Source of the DNA: Anaerolineaceae bacterium UBA6105
GTDB taxonomy: Bacteria > Chloroflexota > Anaerolineae > Anaerolineales > Anaerolineaceae
NCBI GenBank assembly: GCA_002423495.1
Contig: DIWN01000073.1
Location: 16,221 to 29,226, forward strand
Length of the DNA stretch: 13,006 bases
Direction of reading: 5' to 3'
Part shown: positions 7,701 through 13,006 of the stretch, one piece after another
Position numbering within the stretch: position 1 is the first letter of the stretch
How the letters are laid out: each line of letters opens with the position of its first letter
Notes under the pieces: model-generated
What the model was told of the DNA's origin: nothing
The model's input: only the letters and a program-made list of their open reading frames with translations
Databases searched by the model: none
Made by a program: the position numbers and the translations under genes

Positions 7701-10700
7701 GGTTTATCAACTTTAGTAATACTGGAACCCTCTTGAATTACTCTGTAGATGCCAATCGGGAAACCACCACTTATGCCTATAACGAAGACCAGCGCATGAC
7801 CAGCATCACGGACGCCAATGGGCATGTCTTTGTTAAAAACGTTTACGATGATCTGGATAGGGTGATCGAGCAGCGTGACGCGGAAAACAACCTGACCACC
7901 TTTGCCTACAATCGGGACAACTACCGCACCACTGTGACTGACCCTCGCGGGGTGGCAACCACCTATACCTATGACGCTGCTTTCCGTGCTACCGGTGAGA
8001 TTGATTCATATGGCAATTCCACATTGGTGCAGTATGACGCCAGCAATAATCGCGTTTCCAGCAAAGATAAGAATGGCAACTTGACCACCTTTACATATGA
8101 CGCTCGGGGAAATGTCTTAACCGTTACAGATCCACTGGATAATGTCACCACCTACACCTACGATGCTTACAACAATCTCCTCACTGAAACCGATCCACTA
8201 ACACACACGACAACCTATACGTATGATGCTCACCATAACCTGATCGAGAGAGAGGATGCCTTAACGCATTCATCTACATGGGTTTATAACACGCAAGGCC
8301 TGGTGACCAGTTCCACGGATCCCAACACCAATCAGACAACCTACACGTATGACGCCTATGGAAATCCGCTCACCGTGTCGGATGCGTTGAGCCATGTAAC
8401 CTCCTATACTTATGATCTTGGCAGCCGAAAACTGAGCATGACGGATCCCTTGGGTTGGACGACAACTTACACGTATGACCCCATGAACCGGCTTTTATCC
8501 GAAACCAACGAATTGGGTGGGGTGACGACCTATGTCTATGACAACGTAGGCAACCAGATCAGTAAAGAAGATCCGAAACATAACCTAACCCTCTTTACCT
8601 ACAACACTAAAGATCATCTCGCGAGCATTACTGATGCGGAGGGGTATGTTTCCAGTTACACCTACGACGCGATGAACAACAAGCTCAGCGAAACAGATGG
8701 CAATGGGCACACTACGAATTTCGTCTACGATGATCTGAATCGCCTGATTACCAGCACTAATCCACTGGGGCACGCGACCCATTATGCCTATGATCCTGCG
8801 GGCAACCAGATCAGCACCACCGATGCGCTAAACAATACTACGACCACGGCGTATGATGCGCTTAACAGACCCACGTCGTTGACAGATCCACTGGGGCACA
8901 CAACCACAACCACTTATGATGCGGCTGGCAACATCCTCACCATAAAAGATGCCAACAACCATACTACCACCTACGTGTTTACCGACACCAACCAACTGGA
9001 GACTGTCACAGATGCCCTGGGTGGGGTTGTCAGTTATGGGTATGATCCGAATGGCAATCGCATCTCCATGACTGATGGCAATTCACATGTTACGACGTAT
9101 GCCTACAGCGCGCTTAACCAATTGACTGCCAACACCGATCCGCTGGGTCATGCCACAGTGCGCACCTATGATGACGATGGAAACCTGGCAACAATGCTGG
9201 ATGCCAATGGTCACACAACCGCATATGTCTATGACAAGTTGAATCGACTGACACACATCAATTACGATGATGGAACGTCTGTAATATATACGTACGATGC
9301 TGCAGGGAACCGCCTTTCGATGGTCGACAGCCTGGGGACGACGACTTACAGTTACGACAACAATTACAGGCCGCTTTCCATTTCCAGCCCAACAGGAACG
9401 ACCTCCTACACCTACGATGCAGTCAACCGGCTCACACTAACTACACCTGCTGGCAAAACAACCTACACGTTTGATTTTGCCAATCAAATGATCACTGCAA
9501 CAGATTGGGAAAACCAGGTAACCACTTATGCTTACGATACAACAGGGAGACTAACAGGAACCACGCATCCTAATGGTCTTGTGACCACTAATAGTTATGA
9601 CAGCGCTAATCGTCTCAAAACAATCGTAATGAAACAAGGGGCAACAACCCTATCCTCCATTTCTTACACCCTGGATAACGTCGGCAACCGCTTGACCATG
9701 CTGGATAGCGATGGCATCACAACCTACACTTATGATGCGCTCAATCGTCTCATCAGTGTGGCTTACCCTAACGGTTCGCCTTCATCGGTCATTTATGCTT
9801 ACGACTCTATGGGCAACCGTTTGACTATGATTGAGGACGGGGTAACCACCACCTACAGTCATAACGACGCGGATCAATTGACCTCGACTGTAAAGAGCGG
9901 CGTAACCACAACCTTCACTTGGGATAATAACGGCAATATGCTGAGCAAGGGCAGCCAGACTTTTAGTTGGGATAGGGCTAATCGCTTGGTTGGGCTGACC
10001 AACGGCGCAGTAAACGCCTCTTATCGCTACAACGGGGATGGCGTTCGCCTCGGCAAAACAGTGGATGGTGTCGTGACGGATTATCTGCAAGACCAGGCAG
10101 CGGGCTTGCCGATGGTCGTAAGAGAGACAGTTGGAACCGATGTAAATGATTATGTGTATGGGTTAGATCTGATCGCCTCGAAGGCCACAGGCTGGTCCTT
10201 CTACCATACTGATGGTTTGGGCAGTACAAGGCTGCTGACGGATACTTCTGGCGTTATAACAGACCGCTATAGCTACGATGCTTTTGGTTCAGAACGCAGC
10301 CAGACCGGCACCTCCACCCAACCATTCACTTATACAGGTGAGCAGGTAGACCCAGAAGCGGGTTTGGTGTTTTTAAGATCAAGGTATTATGATCCTGTGA
10401 TTGGAAGATTTATAAGCAAAGATGATTTTCCAGGTCTTGAAAGAAAGACTCAGACAATTAATCGATTTGTTTATACAAATAACAATCCAACAAACTATGT
10501 TGACCCCAAAGGAGAATTTGCTCTACTTGTAGCTTTGGGGGTCGGTGCAGTAGCAGGGGGTGTGAGTGAATTAATCTCACAATCAATTGATAATGCTCTC
10601 AATGATAGGCCAATATGTAAATACAATTGGCAGTATGTTGGGTCTGCGGCGGTCGGTGGTGCGGTAGGAACAGTTGTTAGTATGTATGCTGGACCAGTTG

Positions 10701-11215
10701 CAGGGGGTGCAGTAAGTGGTGCTGTTACCCAAATGGGGAAAAATTGGGGCGATCATGGCAATATTAATTGGTCTGACGTTGGCATGGCGAGTGTAAGTGG
10801 CGCTATGAGTGGGGCAGTTTTCGCAGGTTTTAGAGGTGAGTCGTTAATAAAACCCAGTCAAGGGTTGAATACGTTAAAGTTTTATCAGAATTTTTCTACT
10901 TCAAATTTGGCTAATAAAGGAATTGCGGGAGGGGTTGGATTTACATTTGATTTGTATATTAAGCATCAGTTGATGTATTTACTTGGTAACAAATTAACCT
11001 CCTCTTTACAAAATGAAATAATAAAGGGTGGGTATCAAAGTTTTCAGGAAATATATAACTTTTTAAGAATGGGGACTAGCGGAAATTATTGGGCAAACAC
11101 AAGTTTAAATGGTGGAGGTGGTGGCAATTGGGGCGGCTTAGGCGGTAGTAGTTGGGGAGGATGGGGGTTGCCACCCAGTCAAGCAGAGAAGTTAGTTAAT
11201 TCATCTTCTTGGTAA
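1646..11215 (+). CDS. Giant secreted beta-helix/Rhs (YD-repeat) protein
   Basis: This is a single uninterrupted frame of 3189 residues. In order it has: a signal peptide (1-37; KK-rich start, hydrophobic core FSLNCIVVLSLIISMLF, likely cleavage after VKG); a short segment with YLPLIFRGG (61-69); a Pro/Thr linker (71-237); seven right-handed beta-helix modules (about 239-1835); an Rhs N-terminal DUF6531-like segment from DPVN (1853); about 36 YD repeats (2043-2800); the Rhs-associated core (HTDGLGSTR at 2854, GRFISKDD at 2920, YVDPKGE at 2951-2957); and a 232-residue tail (2958-3189). Rhs shells are known to form a hollow cage around a C-terminal payload in polymorphic toxins and in wall-associated proteins such as WapA. 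No PAAR or VgrG-like domain, sortase signal or dockerin is visible, so export by the general secretory route is inferred. Its role (contact-dependent toxin, adhesin or both) is not shown. It ends at a hairpin and has no co-directional neighbour. Confidence 0.9.
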   Translation: MNKKSVSVNKHLEFSLNCIVVLSLIISMLFPNAIVKGRYESPSEDRLQNAQITTEENYYVYLPLIFRGGTPPPDPTPTPTPTNTISPTATFTNTPTPTETNTPTPTNTNTPTQTLTPTFTATFTETPTPTETNTPTLTNTPTETSTPTFTPTNTHTPTNTSTPTETATPTNTATPTFTLTPTYTYTPTATHTPSITPTNTATSTPTVTPTLTSTPTYTPTPLASPTAMPTQEPPPPICPGLPIIDVPATIAEDTTWVSGYVYRVTGLSVLNTGVTLTLNPGVIVKFQNNGTTKGKLAVNGILHAEGTADEPIVFTSIYDDAYGCDSEYGGGAIDPTAGNWDGVYISSTGSGSGFTHVLFQYGGSSDANLVVTSSSVNFISSSSKWSAKNGLTWKDGASGSIATSLIDQNLQYGIAISNASYPSLTSNSIKHSSSYAVYMSANSPAIFDNTTVIGNAWNGIGVYGTMANATWYDDLTYIITQTLTLESTSTITIQPGTVVKFQSNTSLKILGSLNASGTEEEPIIFTSRRDDFFGGDTNNNGAATKPAAGDWGTLYFADSSNDQLSHLIHVKVRYGGASFTSGSVTSTANLTYDSAATAIDHSTFDFSAAYGIQMINSSSPTVTNSQFSDNLNHAVWLSAASSPAFTDNLFVRNSGYAVYQAASSQATYSGNYAAGNLYNGIGITGSLSANVTWGNNLPYIVIGTVTLEINTTLTLQSEAVIKFQSAAKMVINGQLISQGMEGHPVFFTSIKDDQVGGDTNNNGTANSPTKGDWDSIAFTSTSGTSNFNYAVLRYGGSTSTTGMLYFNGGSPSSNSHLVIQGSLYRGIFCINASPYLDYTSITENAVGLYNSTNGYPTIMYSNIYGNTSYGIQNANTSFTMMASNNWWGSATGPTHNSNPGGTGDAVSNYVNFTPYESSPVGELPALLPEPWPAPNPTNVSGVISANTTWSLANSPYLVTGDVTVNPGITLTIEPGVVVKFHASKNLIINGALNAIGTTENRIIFTSIKDDNVAGDSNYDGTATWPRPGDWSSIQFGASSIDALTKLQNNIVRYGGSTGAVQTDAASPIISGNLITLNSSYGMRIVNTSAPNTSTNYVLDNLGGGIKLETTSSPIISNSQFWGNSGYAIYLDSSCYPNLSGNTAYYNTVNGVRNTGTISFNQTWYADLPYVIESTMIINSGVALTVQPGAVVKFNKGAIGLTVNGALVANGTDTAPITFTSIHDDVFGGDTNNNEGATWAARGDWDKILYNDSSTDAQNVLNCANIFYAGNGNVGISTISASPSITNSYIHHIKGNGINLSTISNSLIENTIIKDCSQDGLYITGSSSPTLTNNEFVRNDRYAVYFTADSKPSFTENNAFDNSFNGAAVSGTFAGTNVWNDNLVFIVIGALTLPADSTLQIENAVVKFLPTFGMALNGKMVANNSAFTSIKDDAFGGDTNNDADFTTPGLNNWGTMTFSSTSVNSAFNNSDIRYGGAPAIKVDQTSVIFSLNNFYLNQGGLNISTATQLPGSIDTNVFEANRNYAIYSNTVNADLIMATNVFINNVGNAIRIVGAYALDHAFTFISGAVYWLDSWNIAAGINISIPSDVIIKLSSNATMVFNGNLTTLGTSEAPVVFTSSLDDAYGGDTNGDGSASTPAASNYRYIGLNNSTAVLNHTIMRYGGYNYTGSYPGIYNGNLQVTGTTNLTLNDSTIDHAYYGIWMESGVQSLTLNNSTVSDCTSYGIYSESDTGNAYSLNIANSTISNNGSYGIRMSNLVPGSYILGSNIFGNINYGVYNNTSNPLYAIDARYNWWGSDSGPSPFGSGDAINGRNVCDPTCHMVYDIVLVNPWLGSGGEVIYNSSPSSYWTWWTSDPVNTVFGNYIYQYTDLSIAALGPDFNFQRTYNSSMGYTGPLGVDWTHNYNVLITEPMDSQVVLVQREDGRKDQYTILTNGTFMAPPGIYDQLTSDGTTYTLTLKDQTVYSFDTSNRLASITDPNGNSLALAYSGDNLTSITLADGRVISFTYNATRLSSITDPLGRFINFSNTGTLLNYSVDANRETTTYAYNEDQRMTSITDANGHVFVKNVYDDLDRVIEQRDAENNLTTFAYNRDNYRTTVTDPRGVATTYTYDAAFRATGEIDSYGNSTLVQYDASNNRVSSKDKNGNLTTFTYDARGNVLTVTDPLDNVTTYTYDAYNNLLTETDPLTHTTTYTYDAHHNLIEREDALTHSSTWVYNTQGLVTSSTDPNTNQTTYTYDAYGNPLTVSDALSHVTSYTYDLGSRKLSMTDPLGWTTTYTYDPMNRLLSETNELGGVTTYVYDNVGNQISKEDPKHNLTLFTYNTKDHLASITDAEGYVSSYTYDAMNNKLSETDGNGHTTNFVYDDLNRLITSTNPLGHATHYAYDPAGNQISTTDALNNTTTTAYDALNRPTSLTDPLGHTTTTTYDAAGNILTIKDANNHTTTYVFTDTNQLETVTDALGGVVSYGYDPNGNRISMTDGNSHVTTYAYSALNQLTANTDPLGHATVRTYDDDGNLATMLDANGHTTAYVYDKLNRLTHINYDDGTSVIYTYDAAGNRLSMVDSLGTTTYSYDNNYRPLSISSPTGTTSYTYDAVNRLTLTTPAGKTTYTFDFANQMITATDWENQVTTYAYDTTGRLTGTTHPNGLVTTNSYDSANRLKTIVMKQGATTLSSISYTLDNVGNRLTMLDSDGITTYTYDALNRLISVAYPNGSPSSVIYAYDSMGNRLTMIEDGVTTTYSHNDADQLTSTVKSGVTTTFTWDNNGNMLSKGSQTFSWDRANRLVGLTNGAVNASYRYNGDGVRLGKTVDGVVTDYLQDQAAGLPMVVRETVGTDVNDYVYGLDLIASKATGWSFYHTDGLGSTRLLTDTSGVITDRYSYDAFGSERSQTGTSTQPFTYTGEQVDPEAGLVFLRSRYYDPVIGRFISKDDFPGLERKTQTINRFVYTNNNPTNYVDPKGEFALLVALGVGAVAGGVSELISQSIDNALNDRPICKYNWQYVGSAAVGGAVGTVVSMYAGPVAGGAVSGAVTQMGKNWGDHGNINWSDVGMASVSGAMSGAVFAGFRGESLIKPSQGLNTLKFYQNFSTSNLANKGIAGGVGFTFDLYIKHQLMYLLGNKLTSSLQNEIIKGGYQSFQEIYNFLRMGTSGNYWANTSLNGGGGGNWGGLGGSSWGGWGLPPSQAEKLVNSSSW
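1856..2356 (+). repeat. Pro/Thr-rich linker (TPTxT repeats)
   Basis: Residues 71-237 are almost wholly Thr and Pro, with Asn, Glu, Ser, Ala and aromatic residues at intervals (motifs such as TPTNTxTPT and TPTETxTPT). The DNA varies between units, so the repeat is kept at protein level. Such linkers are common in secreted Anaerolineae proteins directly after a YLPL-type motif, as here. The likely job is an extended, possibly O-glycosylated spacer that lifts the later domains off the cell surface. Confidence 0.85.
4298..4400 (+). other. First NWWG beta-helix cap
   Basis: NWWGSATGPTHNSNPGGTGD (residues 885-904) followed by VSNYVNFTPYESSP is the classical closing motif of bacterial parallel beta-helix domains. 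It ends module 3. A Pro-rich hinge (LPEPWPAPNPTN) follows before module 4, splitting the array into blocks of three and four modules. Confidence 0.7.
7016..7145 (+). other. Second NWWG beta-helix cap
   Basis: NWWGSDSGPSPFGSGDAING (residues 1791-1810) closes module 7. A CDPTC pair of cysteines and a VNPWLGSGGE segment follow, then the Rhs part. The two nearby cysteines could form a disulfide. This is the second of only two such caps in the protein. Confidence 0.7.
7202..7450 (+). other. Rhs N-terminal (DUF6531-like) segment
   Basis: Starting at residue 1853, DPVNTVFGNYIYQYTDLSI, then FQRTYNSS, GPLGVDWTHNYN and a VQREDGRKDQY stretch match the conserved entry segment of Rhs proteins (DPVN-x-GN-x6-DL, RxYNS, G-x-GW-x-HNY). 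It marks the switch from beta-helix stalk to Rhs shell. Confidence 0.85.
7470..10055 (+). repeat. YD (Rhs) repeat array
   Basis: About 36 repeats of roughly 21 residues fit the pattern Y-x-Y-D-x3-N-x-L-x5-D-P-x-G-x-T-T. The first clear one is YAYNEDQR at residue 2043 and the last YRYNGDGV at 2793; weaker units precede them. Between about 8720 and 9330 the units alternate regularly between YDxLNR/Q and YDxxGN forms, a 42-residue (126-bp) higher-order repeat. YD repeats in known Rhs and teneurin structures form the spiral wall of a closed cage. Confidence 0.9.
10148..10516 (+). other. Rhs-associated core domain
   Basis: Residues 2835-2957 carry the strongly conserved Rhs core signatures: DYVYGLDLI, FYHTDGLGSTR, YDAFG, YTGEQVDPEAGLVFLRSRYY, DPVIGRFISKD and finally NNPTNYVDPKGE. 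In this family the DPxG motif marks the border between the shell and the variable C-terminal domain, and often the self-cleavage region. Here the border residue is E2957, not the commoner Leu after DPxG. Confidence 0.9.
10517..11215 (+). other. Variable C-terminal tail, unknown function
   Basis: These 232 residues (2958-3189) follow the Rhs border motif. The first half is Gly/Ala-rich and hydrophobic (GVGAVAGGVSEL, GSAAVGGAVGTV, GPVAGGAVSGAV, GAMSGAVFAG), like the glycine-zipper stretches seen at the start of many Rhs tips. The middle (LNTLKFYQNFSTSN to EIYNFLRMG) is mixed, and the end is Gly/Trp/Ser-rich (GGGGGNWGGLGGSSWGGWG). I recognise no nuclease, ADP-ribosyltransferase, deaminase or protease motif. 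It could be a membrane-active or novel payload, or a degenerate tip. Confidence 0.6.
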
Positions 11216-11221
11216 CATATC

Positions 11222-11249
11222 TGAACCCGGGCTTGAAAACCCGGGTTCA
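11222..11249. terminator. Strong hairpin after the giant gene
   Basis: TGAACCCGGG (11222-11231) pairs perfectly with CCCGGGTTCA (11240-11249) across an 8-base loop, six bases after the stop codon. The following bases (ATATTTAATAG) are T-poor for a textbook intrinsic terminator, but position and stem strength make transcript end formation or stabilisation likely. Confidence 0.6.
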
Positions 11250-11354
11250 ATATTTAATAGATAACACACCGTTACTTCAGAAGCTCACGAGTACATTAAC
11301 TGCGATGTTAGTCCAATAGTTTTCTTTGTTGGTAATGACTAGTCCTTATTGTAA

Positions 11355-11369
11355 AAGCCAAATCGGCTT
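11355..11369 (-). terminator. Weak candidate terminator of glmS
   Basis: On the minus strand AAGCC (11369-11365) and GGCTT (11359-11355) form a 5-bp stem with a 5-base loop, and the second arm runs into four Ts. It lies about 40 bases after the glmS stop. The stem is short, so the call is tentative. Confidence 0.3.
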
Positions 11370-11407
11370 ACCGTCAAAGAAAAATTTTTTGGAAATTTTC
11401 TAATAGG

Positions 11408-13006
11408 TCAATCCACCGTCAACGTCTTACTCAGGTTGCGGGGGAAGTCGGGGTCGTAACCGCAGGCAACGGACATGGTGTACGAGAGCAGCTGCAGCGG
11501 CAACACGCTCAATAGCGAGCTGATCTCCGGGCTGGCTTCCGGCAGCACGATCAGCTCGCTGGCGTTAGCACGCAGGCTGGCATTCTCCTGCCCGATCGCG
11601 ATCGCGCGCCCTCCGCGGCAGGTGACCTCGTTGATGCCGCTGACGATCACGGGTACATCCTCCGGGCTGACAGCAAACAAGACCGGGAAGCCGTCGGTGA
11701 TGGCTGAGAGGGGTCCGTGCTTGAATTCGGTGGAGAGCATGCCCTCACAATGGCTGTAGGTGATCTCCTTGAGCTTGAGCGCGCCTTCCAGCGCCATCGG
11801 GTAGGTGATGCCGTAGCCCAGGCTGTAGCAGTCCTCCCAGGCGTTCACGCCCTCGGTGATGGCTTGCACCTGCGGCGTGGTGAGGGCGATGGTCTGCTCC
11901 ATCAATTCGGGGATGGCGTCCAGCGCGCGCGTGTCGCGCCCGGCCAGGCGGTAGGCAAGGTAGAGGAAAGTGACCACCTGGTTGGTGAAGGTCTTGGTGG
12001 CCGGCACGCTGATCTCGTAGCCGCAGCACAGCGGCAGCGAGCTGATCGAGGCTTTGGTGAGGGTGGAACCGATCACGTTTGCCAGCCCAAAGCACTGCAT
12101 GCCCTGTTTTTCGGCGGCATAGAGCGCGTTCAGGACGTCTTTCGTTTCGCCGGACTGGCTGACGAAGAGACCTACATCTTCCGGACCGACAGTGGGCAGG
12201 TACTGCGGGATGAACTGCGGGGCAATCACGGGGATGACGGCACGCCCAGCCAAACGGGCAAAATAGACCGCCCCGGCCAGGCAGGCATGGTAGCTGGTGC
12301 CGCAGCCGATGAAGTAGAGGTTACGCGCGGCTTTCATTTTGTCCAGCACAGGCTGCACGTCAGGGCTGCCAGCCAGCATATGCAGCACTTCGCGCGCCAC
12401 CTGGGGCTGCTCGTGGATCTCTTTGAGCATGAAGTGGGCGTAGCCGCCCTTCTGCACGGTGCTCATCGTTTCGGTGATCTCTTCGGGCGCGCGTTCGATC
12501 AAGCTGCCGTCCTTGACGGAGTGCAGTTCCACGCGGTCTGCCCAGAGGGTGATGATTTCGCCATCCTGAATGCGGATGATGGTGCGGGTGAGGGGCAGGA
12601 TGGAGGGCAGGTCGGACGAAACGCAGGTGAAGCCTTCGCCGATGCCCACCACCAGCCCGGAGCCCTTCTTGATGGCGTAGAGCTTATCGTCGTTGACGCG
12701 CCCGATGACGTAGGCGTAATCGCCCTGCAGGTCGTCGTTGGCGCGGCGGATGGCTTCGATGAAGTCCAGCCCGCGGTCGACGTAGCGTTCCACCGCGTGC
12801 ACACAGGATTCGCCGTCGTTCTGCGAGCGAACAACCAGACCTTCGTCCATGAACATCTGGCGAAGCTCGACGTTGTTGACCACGTTGCCGTTATGCGCGC
12901 CGACCATGTCGCCATCGGAATCGAGATGCGGCTGCGAGTTCACCTGCGAGGGCGCGCCAAAGGTGGCCCAGCGCAGCTGGGTGATGCCGCGCGTGCCGCT
13001 CATTTC
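11408..13006 (-). CDS. glmS: Glutamine-fructose-6-phosphate aminotransferase, N-terminus missing
   Basis: GlmS converts fructose-6-phosphate and glutamine to glucosamine-6-phosphate and glutamate, the first step toward UDP-GlcNAc and the cell envelope. The frame is open to the window edge: a Glu codon precedes the first Met seen, so that Met is internal and roughly 65-75 residues, including the catalytic Cys1, are missing. The visible glutaminase part has RWATFGAP, AHNGNVVN and SQNDGE (oxyanion Asn-Gly and the glutamine-binding Asp). Two SIS domains follow, with GCGTSYHA, VSQSGET and PATKTFTNQ. The isomerase residues equivalent to E. coli Glu488 (KLKEITY), His504 (FKHGPL) and Lys603 (NLSKTLTVD) are all present. 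Oddities are Phe for His in the usual RWATHG, and EGMLSTEFKHGPL where E. coli has AEAYAAGELKHGPL. The gene is GC-rich and converges on the giant gene. The family call is secure. Confidence 0.93.
   Translation of the reverse strand, partial: EMSGTRGITQLRWATFGAPSQVNSQPHLDSDGDMVGAHNGNVVNNVELRQMFMDEGLVVRSQNDGESCVHAVERYVDRGLDFIEAIRRANDDLQGDYAYVIGRVNDDKLYAIKKGSGLVVGIGEGFTCVSSDLPSILPLTRTIIRIQDGEIITLWADRVELHSVKDGSLIERAPEEITETMSTVQKGGYAHFMLKEIHEQPQVAREVLHMLAGSPDVQPVLDKMKAARNLYFIGCGTSYHACLAGAVYFARLAGRAVIPVIAPQFIPQYLPTVGPEDVGLFVSQSGETKDVLNALYAAEKQGMQCFGLANVIGSTLTKASISSLPLCCGYEISVPATKTFTNQVVTFLYLAYRLAGRDTRALDAIPELMEQTIALTTPQVQAITEGVNAWEDCYSLGYGITYPMALEGALKLKEITYSHCEGMLSTEFKHGPLSAITDGFPVLFAVSPEDVPVIVSGINEVTCRGGRAIAIGQENASLRANASELIVLPEASPEISSLLSVLPLQLLSYTMSVACGYDPDFPRNLSKTLTVD

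Noticed and set aside
1646..11215. Type VI secretion Rhs effector
   Set aside because: No PAAR or VgrG-like region is present; the N-terminus is a signal peptide with a Pro/Thr linker, which points to general secretion.
11745..12915. Open frames of 116 and 138 codons overlapping glmS
   Set aside because: They are alternative-frame shadows of the GC-rich glmS gene; low-complexity Arg/Ala/Ser-rich products and no motifs.

Overview
The window most likely comes from a Chloroflexota genome, probably class Anaerolineae. The indications are a secreted protein whose signal peptide is followed by a YLPL motif and a long Pro/Thr 'TPTPT' linker, right-handed beta-helix modules with a GGDTNxDG loop, and short GC-rich dispersed repeats between genes. 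This assignment is recalled pattern, not a database result.

Layout. Positions 1-494 hold no gene, only remnants of dispersed repeats and two adjacent hairpins. A small TM2-domain membrane protein lies on the minus strand (495-905). Its own Shine-Dalgarno picks an internal ATG, and it has a promoter-like sequence upstream. Positions 906-1645 are non-coding: the TM2 promoter, a second copy of a dispersed repeat, a hairpin-dense block (about 1261-1367), and the leader of the giant gene.

The giant gene (1646-11215, plus strand, 3189 aa) fills about three quarters of the window. It encodes a signal peptide, a Pro/Thr linker (~71-237), seven tandem beta-helix modules (~239-1835), an Rhs/YD shell (DUF6531-like start at ~1853, about 36 YD repeats, and an Rhs-associated core ending in YVDPKGE at 2957), and a 232-residue variable tail of unknown function. 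DNA coding for the tail, and for the last ~45 residues of the conserved core, is clearly more AT-rich than the rest. This is the usual sign of an exchangeable Rhs tip. I read the gene as a cell-surface or secreted polymorphic-toxin/adhesin-type protein in which a beta-helix stalk carries an Rhs cage and a C-terminal payload. I cannot identify the payload, and no immunity-type gene follows it.

A 192-bp convergent intergenic region with a strong 10-bp hairpin separates it from glmS (11408-13006, minus strand, N-terminus cut by the window edge). GlmS makes glucosamine-6-phosphate for cell-envelope sugars. It is a housekeeping gene and probably unrelated in function to the Rhs protein.

The most interesting items are the beta-helix/Rhs fusion with its unknown tail, the composition break inside the conserved core, the 3+4 arrangement of the beta-helix modules, and the structured non-coding block upstream.
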